A stretch of DNA of 59,229 bases from Bacteroides sp. (GTDB lineage: Bacteria > Bacteroidota > Bacteroidia > Bacteroidales > Bacteroidaceae). This document shows positions 7,674-16,010 of this stretch, one piece after another. Positions within the stretch are counted from its first letter, which is position 1; each line of letters begins with the position of its first letter. The DNA lies in assembly GCA_017472925.1 (NCBI GenBank), contig JAFUNS010000039.1, forward strand, positions 1 through 59,229, written 5' to 3'. The notes under the pieces are model-generated. The model was given only the letters and a program-made list of their open reading frames with translations. It searched no databases and was not told the DNA's origin. Both the position numbers and the translations under genes were made by a program.

Positions 7674-8501
7674 TTATTCAATTCTCACCATCCCGGCCAA
7701 TTGTACGAAGTAGTCGTTTGACCAAATGTCAAGTTCCTTGGGATTGCGAACGAATGGTAATACATCCTCTTTTACTTGCTTGATATCAGCAGTAGAAAGT
7801 CGCTCTATAAGTCTCTCTTTGAATAATTCCGGAGTGATTTCTTCATCATTGAACTGCTTGCATCTTTCTGCCAAATGTGCAAAATCGAGGGATACATTAT
7901 GGCGAACATACCACTCAAAGTCGTACCAATCACGTCCCTTTACTCTGTTTTTCCACGCACGATATACAAGGGCGTGCATCTTGCCGGCAAACAAATCAGA
8001 TAGAGTGAAGCAGCTAGTCATAAATGAATACGGCTGAAGTAATAGTTTCTGCTCAGTCTTGAATTTCAATGGTGGACAAGTGTCAACCTCAATCTTGATT
8101 TTTATGGACTTCTCTGTTTGAAATGTTACATCATACACATCGGTATTGTCTTTAAGGAAGGCAGATTCTACCTTACCGAAATTCTTCTTATCCTTTTTCT
8201 TGATTTCCACTTCACGTCCCACCAATGCAAATGTATCTACAATGGGTTGGAAATATTTGCTGAAGTCAAACGTTTCATCTTGCGACAGGAGAGAAAAATC
8301 CATATCTTCACTAAAGCGTTGCAACCCGTGAAAGATTCTCAGACAAGTACCACCATAGAATGCTGCCGACTCAAAAAAACCGCCACTATACAAACCTGCA
8401 AGAATCACTTGTTGGTTTACTTCAAAAATTGCGTTCCGTTTATTCTGTTCTGTTGTCAGATCATAACGTGACAACATGCTATCGTAAATTTCATTCTTCA
8501 T
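7674..8501 (-). CDS. abiEii: AbiEii-family nucleotidyltransferase toxin
   Basis: This 275-residue protein belongs to the AbiEii/AbiGii toxin family (DUF1814, nucleotidyltransferase fold), the toxin of a type IV toxin-antitoxin and abortive phage-resistance system. Motif I is G50-G51-T52 and motif II is R62-F-S-E-D66-M-D68, the metal-binding acidic pair. Later segments AGKMHALVYR and KGRDWYDFEWY match motifs III and IV. The start overlaps the stop of the antitoxin gene by four bases (ATGA). The key catalytic residues are all present, so it should be active. Confidence 0.93.
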   Translation of the reverse strand: MKNEIYDSMLSRYDLTTEQNKRNAIFEVNQQVILAGLYSGGFFESAAFYGGTCLRIFHGLQRFSEDMDFSLLSQDETFDFSKYFQPIVDTFALVGREVEIKKKDKKNFGKVESAFLKDNTDVYDVTFQTEKSIKIKIEVDTCPPLKFKTEQKLLLQPYSFMTSCFTLSDLFAGKMHALVYRAWKNRVKGRDWYDFEWYVRHNVSLDFAHLAERCKQFNDEEITPELFKERLIERLSTADIKQVKEDVLPFVRNPKELDIWSNDYFVQLAGMVRIE

Positions 8502-9124
8502 CGTCTCAGAAACTTTAATATAGTAGCAATGGAGTCGGCCTTCTTGCCAACTTTTATATACTCTTCCAAAATAGTAGCGTCAAACTTATAAAACTCATCC
8601 ATATCCATTCGGATGTCATGCTCAAGATAGTTTTCCACATCCTTCAAAAAGCGCAGATTGACCTTGGAAGAATTTGCAATCAGGTCGCACAAAGCCTTTT
8701 CGGGTGATGCTATCAAAAATGCATATTCGCCCTTATGCATACTCCTTACTCCCACCGAGAATGCATCCCGACCAATATACTTGTAATCGTAATTACCCAT
8801 AGGAGTCTGAAAACTTCGGGAATGCTTTACTGTCATGGATTGATGCGTATACACAGCTTCTGGAATTAAGCCATAATATCTCAATGCTGTCGACATGGAG
8901 ATGTAAGAAGGTGCATAAAGATGATTGGCTATCAATTCATTTGAAAGTGTCTTTCCCGAATGTTCAGGATTAACAACATAGAGTCCTCGCTTCAATCTTA
9001 TGATATAACCATTCTTCTCAAGCCAGGCAACCTTCTTGTCTGGTGACTTGAGTTCTGGATATAACGATTCAATGATTGAAGTCGTTACTGGGATAGCTCC
9101 TATTTCACTTAATTGCTTATTCAT
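8498..9124 (-). CDS. abiEi: AbiEi-family antitoxin / transcriptional autoregulator
   Basis: The 208-residue protein has an N-terminal winged-helix region (residues about 8-55, with VAWLEKNGYIIRLKRGLYVV) and the C-terminal AbiEi antitoxin domain (KALCDLIAN and a helical tail). In characterised systems AbiEi binds inverted repeats in its own promoter and neutralises AbiEii without a stable protein complex. Here a 17-bp inverted repeat covers its promoter. The ATG at 9124 begins only four bases after the -7 box TATATTTG, so the mRNA may be nearly leaderless. Confidence 0.92.
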   Translation of the reverse strand: MNKQLSEIGAIPVTTSIIESLYPELKSPDKKVAWLEKNGYIIRLKRGLYVVNPEHSGKTLSNELIANHLYAPSYISMSTALRYYGLIPEAVYTHQSMTVKHSRSFQTPMGNYDYKYIGRDAFSVGVRSMHKGEYAFLIASPEKALCDLIANSSKVNLRFLKDVENYLEHDIRMDMDEFYKFDATILEEYIKVGKKADSIATILKFLRR

Positions 9125-9128
9125 AATG

Positions 9129-9194
9129 CAAATATAGTAATATTTTGAACAATAAAAGAGTTTTATCTTCTTTTTCTGTTCAAAATATTACTAT
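9129..9194 (-). promoter_or_regulatory. abiE promoter with 17-bp inverted-repeat operator
   Basis: ATAGTAATATTTTGAAC (9134-9150) and GTTCAAAATATTACTAT (9178-9194) are perfect inverted repeats with a 27-bp spacer. The downstream arm overlaps the -7 element TATATTTG (9136-9129) by three bases. The arrangement matches autoregulation of AbiE loci by paired inverted repeats. No good -33 TTG lies at 19 bp, so the promoter may be weak or activator-assisted. Confidence 0.75.
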
Positions 9195-9273
9195 TTATAA
9201 AGTTTAAGAAGGATTTGGCGACATTGGAATTGCACCAATTTTCTGCGTTATGCTTTGTCAAACAACTCTGATA

Positions 9274-9319
9274 CAAAAGTAGCCAAATTCCTTGATTGAG
9301 CAAAGGGGGTGGCTACTTT
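9274..9319. repeat. 11-bp inverted repeat in noncoding DNA
   Basis: AAAAGTAGCCA (9274-9284) pairs with TGGCTACTTTT (9309-9319) around a 24-bp loop. It could be a terminator for plus-strand transcription or an element end. The surrounding 9195-9413 has no gene that I can support. Confidence 0.55.
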
Positions 9320-9355
9320 TTAAGTTATAATCCCCTTTTATAGTTATAAAATACT

Positions 9356-9395
9356 CGTAATTGGTCGTAATTGGTCGTAATTGGTTATAATTGGT
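9356..9395. repeat. Four tandem 10-bp repeats (CGTAATTGGT)
   Basis: Three identical units CGTAATTGGT and a fourth TATAATTGGT run head to tail at exactly 10-bp spacing, about one helical turn. Such phased arrays are often protein-binding sites, for example integrase arm sites or replication iterons. They lie about 20 bp outside the left 59-bp direct repeat. Confidence 0.85.
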
Positions 9396-9413
9396 CATAA
9401 AGTAGATTCAACT

Positions 9414-9472
9414 TTTAAATGCAATCATCCTTATAGAACAAACTCCTTGGCGTTGCCAGGGAGTTTTTGTAT
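9414..9472 (+). repeat. Left 59-bp direct repeat, containing a terminator-like hairpin
   Basis: It matches 14476-14534 with two mismatches. Its second half forms AACTCCTTGGC-GTT-GCCAGGGAGTT followed by a short T run, an intrinsic-terminator shape. The pair bounds a 5-kb segment. Confidence 0.9.
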
Positions 9473-9752
9473 GGGTTGAATACATCTACTTCAATAATGG
9501 AAATTTAACATAGGATTTGAGCAAGGGTATAACCAATATATCGTACAATTCATTATCTTTGCCACAGGTAGTTACGTTTAGGAATTGTTTAATGTTGATA
9601 TAACAAATTCAAAGGATGATTATCATTGGATATTTGGGTATATGGGATTAATGACAATGAAACAATTATAAACCTAGGATATCCTGATATATAAGGACTA
9701 ATACAGATAATTGTGGACAGTAGTGAGTTGGATTAAAAAAAATAGTGATAAG
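9473..9752. other. Noncoding stretch inside the direct-repeat-bounded segment
   Basis: AT-rich sequence without a gene that I can support. A TAnnTTTG box (TATCTTTG, 9554-9561) lies about 190 bp upstream of the small membrane protein gene, but no TTG is seen at the right distance. Confidence 0.4.
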
Positions 9753-10121
9753 ATGAAAAAGAAGAAAAGTGATAAGAAGAAAAATGATAAGGCTCAACAA
9801 ATTCTAAGCTATATCATTATAACAATTCTTACTGTAGTATGTACTTTTTCTTATTGCCAACAAAAAAGAGCGTTGGAAGTATCGGGTTTCACGATATGTA
9901 AAGTCATTAAAAAATACAGGAAACCAGTAAGTGGATTTGCTAGAGGGGATGAAGCTGTAATAGAGTATTATGTATCTGGAAAACGATATGAAGATACGGT
10001 ATGGAATTCTAGTGATTCCTACGGTGTTGGAGATTGCTTTTTACTTAAATTTAGTATTAAGAACCCTGAGATATGTGAAGTTCAATGGGATAATGGAAAG
10101 CAAGACTGCAATTGTAAATAA
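9753..10121 (+). CDS. Small membrane-anchored hypothetical protein
   Basis: Starting at the ATG at 9753, this 122-residue protein has a very lysine-rich N terminus (MKKKKSDKKKNDK), one membrane segment (ILSYIIITILTVVCTFSYC) and a C-terminal domain of about 75 residues with alternating strands (AVIEYYVSGKRYED...). The positive-inside rule puts the C-terminal domain outside the cytoplasm. The open frame extends upstream to a TTG at 9711, but the lysine-rich start is more plausible. I do not recognise the family. It lies alone within the segment bounded by 59-bp repeats. Confidence 0.6.
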   Translation: MKKKKSDKKKNDKAQQILSYIIITILTVVCTFSYCQQKRALEVSGFTICKVIKKYRKPVSGFARGDEAVIEYYVSGKRYEDTVWNSSDSYGVGDCFLLKFSIKNPEICEVQWDNGKQDCNCK

Positions 10122-10338
10122 TAAAATTTTAAGTAGATTCAAAAACTGTATGTAGTAACGCCTAAACAACCATGAGTAACGCAAAATAACTATAACTAAA
10201 GTACTGAATATCAGTGCATCCTAAATTTTAACACTTCGAGGTTCATATTTGTTAGTTCCGAATTTTCCGCCTAATTTTGCATCGTATTTCTACCGCGGAG
10301 AATCTTCGGAGCTTTATTTTTGTCACTTTGTGAAGCCA

Positions 10339-10453
10339 GTTTACCCGGGATGACATAGGTTTACATTGGTTGACAAACTTGGGGCAAGTAGATGCGGTTT
10401 GCAACATCATGCAAGGAGTTGACATGCGTCGACAACGGTTTACATGGAGTGAC
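10339..10453 (+). repeat. Degenerate 16-bp repeats at about 20-bp spacing
   Basis: Copies: GTTTACCCGGGATGAC (10339), GTTTACATTGGTTGAC (10359), a weaker GTTTGCAACATCATGC (10397), GTTGACATGCGTCGAC (10418) and GTTTACATGGAGTGAC (10438). Start spacings are 20, 38, 21 and 20 bp. The array lies just upstream of a zinc-finger gene fragment, as expected for binding sites of a mobile-element recombination or replication protein. The flanks 10122-10338 and 10454-10502 hold no gene I can support. Confidence 0.6.
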
Positions 10454-10502
10454 TTGCGGTGGAGATATGTAATGATGTACAAATCTCAAATCATCGCGAA
10501 CA

Positions 10503-10616
10503 ATGAATATCACAAGGAAATGCGCCCATTGCGGCAAGGAGTTTACTCCACAATCAGGCAGTCAGAAGTATTGCTGTGAGCAGTGTGCTGATACCGCCAA
10601 GCAGCCAAGACTGTAA
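10503..10616 (+). pseudogene. Truncated zinc-finger/excisionase-like gene (37 codons)
   Basis: The frame encodes MNITRKCAHCGKEF...KYCCEQCADTAKQ, with two CxxC-type pairs forming a zinc ribbon. In Bacteroides mobile elements a very similar ribbon forms the N terminus of helix-turn-helix excisionase-like proteins, from memory of the family. Here the stop at 10614-10616 removes the whole helix-turn-helix part, so I read it as a remnant. A functional 37-residue peptide is possible but less likely. Confidence 0.55.
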
Positions 10617-10665
10617 AGGCATCACGTTACGTCCCAACGAAACGGAAAGGTCGTGGTATGTAATA

Positions 10666-11583
10666 CTATTCTAAGTTCTTTCCAAGTTCTATGATTTTTT
10701 CTCTGAACAAGGGTACATTGGCTTTTGAAACAGGCAACACCCGGTCTGTACTGAACATACTGATCTTATAGCCTGCTGAATTGCCGGACACCTGCGTGAT
10801 AAAGTTGATATTGACGAGGAAGGCACGATGGGTGTGTACCAAGAATGGATAAGCCTCAAGTGTCTCCTCAACTTCCTTCAGTGAACTGCGAAGTCGCTTC
10901 TGACACAGTTCGGAATCGTTGAGATAAACAATGCTGAGATAATTGCCCTCCGACTCCACGTATATGACGTCAAGAGGATTCACAGTCAATGATTCGCGGC
11001 TATCGCCATGAATGACGATTTTGTCTGTCACATTATCTTTTGGCAGGCGTGAACGCAGCTTGGTTTGTTCTGTTTCTAACATTCTGTTGATTGAAGCCAA
11101 TTCCAGAAGGGTGTGCTCTATATTTCTGACTCTGGTTATTGCCATCATGGCTATTATCAATATTACGGAAAGCATAGCACATAAATTTATTGTCTTCATG
11201 TACCACTTCAATGTAAATGTCCCGTCTATATCAATCCACGCATAGTAATATCTTGAGAAGTCCCACATCATTATGGTGTTCGATTGATTGAGGAAAATAT
11301 TGAAGATGGGAACTCCGATAACAGCACAAAGTGCGAAATGTTTCAACCGTCCCCAGATACCTGCAGAGTATGTGAAACTGTTTTGGAAGATATAAGTCAC
11401 AATAATTTCACTCAACACCAACGTCAGCAGAAAGAAAAAAACATGCACAATCTTAAATACTGGAAGAGGGACAGCTCTTTGGTCTGGAGTCAGTAACATG
11501 GGATGCGCCAAAAACGTTATGCACATCCACGCGCATTCTACTATTAGATAGTCTTTTATTAGTTGATTAGGTATTCTTTTCAT
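10666..11583 (-). CDS. Membrane LytTR-family transcriptional regulator
   Basis: The 305-residue protein has four predicted membrane helices in residues 1 to about 150, a short coiled coil (LASINRMLETEQTKL) and a C-terminal LytTR DNA-binding domain (VNPLDVIYVESEGNYLSIVY...LEAYPFLVHTHRAFLVNI). There is no receiver domain, so it is probably a one-component membrane sensor. The ATG at 11583 is chosen over an upstream TTG because that TTG lies inside a TAnnTTTG box (TATCTTTG, 11630-11623). It is divergent from the outer-membrane protein gene at 11950, a common Bacteroides pairing, and probably regulates it. Confidence 0.9.
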   Translation of the reverse strand: MKRIPNQLIKDYLIVECAWMCITFLAHPMLLTPDQRAVPLPVFKIVHVFFFLLTLVLSEIIVTYIFQNSFTYSAGIWGRLKHFALCAVIGVPIFNIFLNQSNTIMMWDFSRYYYAWIDIDGTFTLKWYMKTINLCAMLSVILIIAMMAITRVRNIEHTLLELASINRMLETEQTKLRSRLPKDNVTDKIVIHGDSRESLTVNPLDVIYVESEGNYLSIVYLNDSELCQKRLRSSLKEVEETLEAYPFLVHTHRAFLVNINFITQVSGNSAGYKISMFSTDRVLPVSKANVPLFREKIIELGKNLE

Positions 11584-11949
11584 TCTTTCTTTTGGGAGGA
11601 GTGAAATGATCAATATTTCGTGCAAAGATAGTTGATTTCTTTCTTATACACTAACAATCCAACTGAAAACAAGCATATTAGGGATATTTGGAAAGGATTT
11701 GATGATGAATGGAAAGGGGATGTTGTCGGATTGAAAGATATTGTTACGTTTCAATTCGTGTATTTATCGTGACATGTCATCCTTTGTTTTTGTCCCACAT
11801 TGGCTAAATATCCCTATATCTTGGCAGTTGTCCCACTTATTTGGAGGCAGGCAAAAAGATATCTTTCTTTGCAGCGAAATTGCGATGGAAGATTGCCATC
11901 AAAATGTTGGCATCGATAAGATATCAAAAAATATACATTATAAAAAGTT
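11584..11949. other. Divergent intergenic region between LytTR regulator and outer-membrane gene
   Basis: It contains the regulator's -7 box at 11630-11623. TTGTCCCAC-like copies at 11791-11798 and 11829-11836 are spaced 38 bp, a weak candidate for LytTR sites. No convincing small gene is seen. Confidence 0.4.
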
Positions 11950-11998
11950 ATGATTAAACATCTTATTTCAAAAGTTATGATTAAACATCTTATTTCAA
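11945..11998 (+). repeat. 27-bp tandem duplication at the start of the outer-membrane gene
   Basis: The unit containing AAAGTTATGATTAAACATC is repeated head to tail, duplicating the start codon and nine codons without changing frame. It is close to perfect and looks recent. Confidence 0.85.
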
Positions 11999-14340
11999 CA
12001 GCCACTGCGCTGTTCATCATCTGCTGTAGCTTGCAGGCACAAGGTATCAAGGGAAGGGTTGTCGACGAGAATGACAACCCTCTCGAGTTCGTAAACGTTG
12101 TGATGCGTATGCTTCCCGACTCAACGTTCGTGACAGGTACAATCACCTCAAGCGATGGATGCTTTGAGTTGGAAGGAAAAGGCGATATTGTGCAGTTATC
12201 AATGATAGGTTATCAGAAACAGACCTTACCTGTGTCACATTTCAAAGAAGAGGCGCTTGTAACAATGTTCAGCCTTTCGAACACGCTCGACGAGGTGGTG
12301 GTGATAAGCACATTGCCTAAGACCTCACTCAAAGGCAATGCCCTGGTAACAGACATTGCAGGCTCCGTACTCGAGCACGAAGGCAATGCGCTGGATGTGC
12401 TGGGCAAGGTGCCAGGCATGATATCGATGGGAGGCAATCTCGAGGTCATTGGCCGCGGTGCTCCACTCTATTATGTCAACGGACGAAAGGTTACTGACAA
12501 CGCTGAGCTTCGCAACCTTATGTCTGAAGATATCAAGAGCATTGACGTCATCAGCAATCCTGGTGCGGAATATGGTGGGGAGGTGCGTTGCGTGGTGCGC
12601 ATCCGTACTATAAAGCGTCAAGGCGAGGGTTTCAGTTATGCATTGACCAGCCAGGCAAAGCAGTATATTTACGACTGTCATGACAAGGAACCTTCGTGGT
12701 CTGTCCTCGACCTTAATTACCGCTGGAAGGGTTGGGACCTCTTCGGTAATGTGGTCTATTGGAACCAGCGCGGTTATCAGATTTCCAATCTCGATGGTGG
12801 AACCATCACTAAGGTGGGAGACAAGATTCTCGACAACCGTCAAGTGGGTATCATTGACTATCGCAGGCACAATGGTGGATGGCAGTATATGGGTGGCGCC
12901 AACTGGCAAATCAATGAAAAGCATTCGTTGGGATTCCGAACGGAATGGTCAGACAACACCATCGGTAAAACCCAAATGCTGATGGATGTGGACGTATTAA
13001 GAAATGAAGAACTGATAGATCATCTCCATGCCATCAATGACTCGCACCAACCCACAAACCATAATCTGAATGGCAACCTTTATTATGATGGTACTGTCGA
13101 TAAGCTGCACATCAACTTCAATGCCGATTATGTGCGTCGTAAGACAGGTGGGGTAACCGACATCAGCGAAACGAGTTGGACAGGAAAGGCATCAATGCAG
13201 AGTAATACCGAAGCTGTTACGGCTATGACAGCAGCCAAACTGGTGCTGTCGTATCCCGTATGGAAAGGAGAACTGCAGATGGGTATGGAAGAGACCTATG
13301 TGTCTGCAGACGAGACATACGCCATCAACTTTACCCCGATTCCAAATTCGGATGCCTCAATGGAGGAGAATACCCTTGCTGGTTTTGCCCAATATTCGGT
13401 CGCTCTTCCCTTCGGTCAGTTCAGTGCAGGTCTGCGTTACGAGCATGCCAAGTTCGATTATGCAGATCACATTAATACAGACAACAATGTGCATCGCAGC
13501 AACGACAGTTGGTTTCCATCTATCAGCTTCTCAACCAAGCTAAAGCAGGTGAGGCTCAGTCTTAGCTATACAGGCAAGACCATCAGACCTCGATTCGAAA
13601 CTATGTCGAAAGAGATCAGCTACGACAACAAATTCACTTATCAGACAGGCGACCCGTTAATGAAGAATGAGATTCAGCGCACTCTCTCGCTCATGGCACA
13701 GTGGAAATGGATCAGTTTCAGCGGCAACTACGAGCGTGTCGATAACAAGGTGTTCCGACGTGGCTATCCCTACAATGACGAGGGGGTGGCAATGATTCAG
13801 TACACAAATGCTGCCGATCCCGTCCATAAGTTGAGCGCTTACCTCACAACCGCTCCTTCTTTCGGAGTGTGGTATCCTCGTTATACGGTAGGCATACAGA
13901 AACAATTCTTTGAGACCGATGTCATTGACCCTCGCGCTGCGAATGACATGCGTCGCATCAGCTTAGGCAAGCCTATGTATCTGTTGCAGACCTATAACTC
14001 ATTCCGACTGAAGAAGAGTTGGATCATCGACCTCGACTATCAGTACATCAGTCCCTTCGACAAACTGATATATAACTTCGATTCTCCTATCCATGGGTTG
14101 GATGTCTCTGTTGGCAAGTCGTTTCTTAAGAACGATGCACTCTCTTTCAAGCTTTCATGGAGCGATGTTTTCAATACCAAGCATGAGTATGTCATTTCAG
14201 ATTTTGGCAACTGTTATGTAAATCAGGACAACAGATATTATTCGTCTGCACTTACGCTGAGAGTATCATACCGTTTCAACAGCGCCCAGAACAAATACAA
14301 GGGAACAGGTGCAGGCGAATCGGCTAAGAACAGAATGTAA
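11950..14340 (+). CDS. Outer-membrane beta-barrel protein with carboxypeptidase-regulatory-like domain
   Basis: This 796-residue protein (787 from the second start) has a signal peptide, then an immunoglobulin-like CarboxypepD_reg domain (QGIKGRVVDENDNPLEFVNV), a plug-like domain (residues about 110-220, SIDVISNPGAEYGGEVRCVV) and a large C-terminal barrel typical of the outer membrane beta-barrel family related to TonB receptors. Substrate unknown. A 27-bp tandem duplication covers the start region, so MIKHLIS occurs twice and either ATG (11950 or 11977) may be used. It is divergent from the LytTR regulator, its probable controller. Confidence 0.9.
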   Translation: MIKHLISKVMIKHLISTATALFIICCSLQAQGIKGRVVDENDNPLEFVNVVMRMLPDSTFVTGTITSSDGCFELEGKGDIVQLSMIGYQKQTLPVSHFKEEALVTMFSLSNTLDEVVVISTLPKTSLKGNALVTDIAGSVLEHEGNALDVLGKVPGMISMGGNLEVIGRGAPLYYVNGRKVTDNAELRNLMSEDIKSIDVISNPGAEYGGEVRCVVRIRTIKRQGEGFSYALTSQAKQYIYDCHDKEPSWSVLDLNYRWKGWDLFGNVVYWNQRGYQISNLDGGTITKVGDKILDNRQVGIIDYRRHNGGWQYMGGANWQINEKHSLGFRTEWSDNTIGKTQMLMDVDVLRNEELIDHLHAINDSHQPTNHNLNGNLYYDGTVDKLHINFNADYVRRKTGGVTDISETSWTGKASMQSNTEAVTAMTAAKLVLSYPVWKGELQMGMEETYVSADETYAINFTPIPNSDASMEENTLAGFAQYSVALPFGQFSAGLRYEHAKFDYADHINTDNNVHRSNDSWFPSISFSTKLKQVRLSLSYTGKTIRPRFETMSKEISYDNKFTYQTGDPLMKNEIQRTLSLMAQWKWISFSGNYERVDNKVFRRGYPYNDEGVAMIQYTNAADPVHKLSAYLTTAPSFGVWYPRYTVGIQKQFFETDVIDPRAANDMRRISLGKPMYLLQTYNSFRLKKSWIIDLDYQYISPFDKLIYNFDSPIHGLDVSVGKSFLKNDALSFKLSWSDVFNTKHEYVISDFGNCYVNQDNRYYSSALTLRVSYRFNSAQNKYKGTGAGESAKNRM

Positions 14341-14363
14341 CCATATTTAATTATCGAGACATT

Positions 14364-14465
14364 ATGAGAAAAACAATTCTCCTGTTTTTGATTATGCTAT
14401 TGTACTTTTTCGTATGCAATTTTTGCATGGCACAGGAAAAGAACAGCAAGAATCGAGAAACATGA
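14364..14465 (+). pseudogene. Truncated secreted-protein gene (33 codons)
   Basis: The frame begins with a good signal peptide (MRKTILLFLIMLLYFFV...MAQEK) and stops ten codons after the predicted cleavage site. It follows the outer-membrane gene by 23 bp on the same strand and ends 10 bp before the right 59-bp direct repeat. I infer an operon partner cut off by the recombination that placed the repeat. A genuine short exported peptide cannot be excluded. Confidence 0.45.
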
Positions 14466-14475
14466 TAATCCACTG

Positions 14476-14534
14476 TTTAAATGCAATCATACTTCTAGAA
14501 CAAACTCCTTGGCGTTGCCAGGGAGTTTTTGTAT
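14476..14534 (+). repeat. Right 59-bp direct repeat with terminator-like hairpin
   Basis: Same sequence as 9414-9472 with two substitutions. It includes the hairpin AACTCCTTGGC/GCCAGGGAGTT and a T run. It would end transcription of the outer-membrane gene. Confidence 0.9.
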
Positions 14535-14663
14535 TAACAATTTCAGAATACCACGCAAAGAGCCCCAAAAAGTTGAATAAAAAATACAGAAAAATGTAAG
14601 CTGTAACACGAAATATTACACCCCACCCCTACTTTTGTGTCTGAAATATTAATTATTGAGAAT

Positions 14664-16010
14664 ATGTCAGAAATTAGACTTACAATCAGAGGGGTGATTT
14701 TCGCATTGTTTCCCCAATACGATAAGACAAATCCCGACAGCGACGAGATGATAAACCAAACGGTAGAACGGTTGGCTGAACTGGACAGAACACGTCCGGA
14801 AGTGATTCTGATGCCCGAACCCGAGAACATATACGACCACAAGGCCGTCCGAGCCTATTGCAATGGAAGCTCCATAGGCTATGTGGCACACGAAGAGACA
14901 ATGGAGGCGAGCCGACTGTTCGATGCTTCACACCCCATGGTAAAAGCGCGAATTGTAGAGGTGGAAGTGAAAGGAAAGGGCAATCTGTTTGTAGTGGCCG
15001 AACTGCCCGCCGAAGCACTCGTAAAGCCACTACCTAAGGCGGATGCTACGGAGGCATGGAGACAATGGAGGTGCAGCGTCCCCCAACTGCCGATACCCGA
15101 TACATGGAAGGACTGCCGGGTATTGGAATTTCAGATGAAAAATCTGTTCGACAATCCCGACGAAGAGAATATCAAAAGCTTGAAGAACTATCTGTCGGTA
15201 TGGATAGACAAGAGTCTGCATGATTTCAGCGTAGAGGCCATGCAACTGCGCAAACAGTACATCAGCAAGATACGTGCCATGGACAACGGTGCGCTGGAAG
15301 CTATGGCCAAGCGGTTGGAACGCCAGTACACGGCCATCTGTAGCGGGCATCGCATGACTTACCGCATGAAGTGGTGGAAAGAGCTTCAGCAAGCCGAACA
15401 CATGGAGCACTACTGGGACCAATGGCGGAGCGGACGAAAAGAGGACAATCTGTGGAGCGACCTGCATACAGTGGATACCCAGCTGCGCCGTATGCCCGAT
15501 GGTCTCTATGCTCATATAGGCGACCTGACCTGCCTCTTCTCGGCCATGCGCTACCGCGATGATGTATCGCGCACGGTGTTGTGGGAGGTATACACACTTC
15601 TCTTGCTGCGCGAACGCATCTGCCGCGAACTGGGCATCGCCATGAAACCGCTCCCACTGGATGCCTACGGCACATTGGAGAAGGAGGAAACCTTCACTCC
15701 CGAACTTACCGATGCCCGTCTGGCCAAGGCCGTGGAGGAATGCCAACCGTTCTTCTGGGCAAAGAGTGCCTGGGCAGTGGTGTTCTGCGTGTGCCGCGAC
15801 TACTATGGTGTGCCCGACAATGTGAGTGCATTCGAGAAGCGCATCAGAATTCTTCCATTCAGCAAACCCATAGAGGCATATTCTGTCGGAACTATCCAAA
15901 AAACAATCAGTAACAACGATTATATGAAGAGGCACATCGACAAATGGGAAGAGGGACGCGCTTTGACTTTAGCACACGAATTGAAGTCTTTTCTCGACCA
16001 AAGTTTCTGA
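14664..16010 (+). CDS. HIRAN-domain protein
   Basis: The 448-residue protein has an N-terminal HIRAN domain (residues about 3-110) with the signature P-E-P-E-N-I-Y-D-H-K-A-V and SIGYVAHEE. HIRAN domains bind single-stranded or damaged 3' DNA ends in helicases and stand-alone bacterial proteins. The remainder is largely alpha-helical, rich in Trp and Arg, with no nuclease or helicase motif I can see. The ATG at 14664 is preferred to an in-frame GTG at 14637 because that GTG overlaps a -7 box (TACTTTTG, 14630-14637). It precedes a phage-like antirepressor module and ends in a phased TTTCTGA array. Confidence 0.85.
   Translation: MSEIRLTIRGVIFALFPQYDKTNPDSDEMINQTVERLAELDRTRPEVILMPEPENIYDHKAVRAYCNGSSIGYVAHEETMEASRLFDASHPMVKARIVEVEVKGKGNLFVVAELPAEALVKPLPKADATEAWRQWRCSVPQLPIPDTWKDCRVLEFQMKNLFDNPDEENIKSLKNYLSVWIDKSLHDFSVEAMQLRKQYISKIRAMDNGALEAMAKRLERQYTAICSGHRMTYRMKWWKELQQAEHMEHYWDQWRSGRKEDNLWSDLHTVDTQLRRMPDGLYAHIGDLTCLFSAMRYRDDVSRTVLWEVYTLLLLRERICRELGIAMKPLPLDAYGTLEKEETFTPELTDARLAKAVEECQPFFWAKSAWAVVFCVCRDYYGVPDNVSAFEKRIRILPFSKPIEAYSVGTIQKTISNNDYMKRHIDKWEEGRALTLAHELKSFLDQSF

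Noticed and set aside
9356-9395. CRISPR array
   Set aside because: The units are 10 bp and directly tandem with no spacers, and no cas genes are present in the window.
14637-14663. GTG start for the HIRAN gene
   Set aside because: The GTG overlaps a TAnnTTTG -7 box (14630-14637). The ATG at 14664 leaves room for a normal leader.
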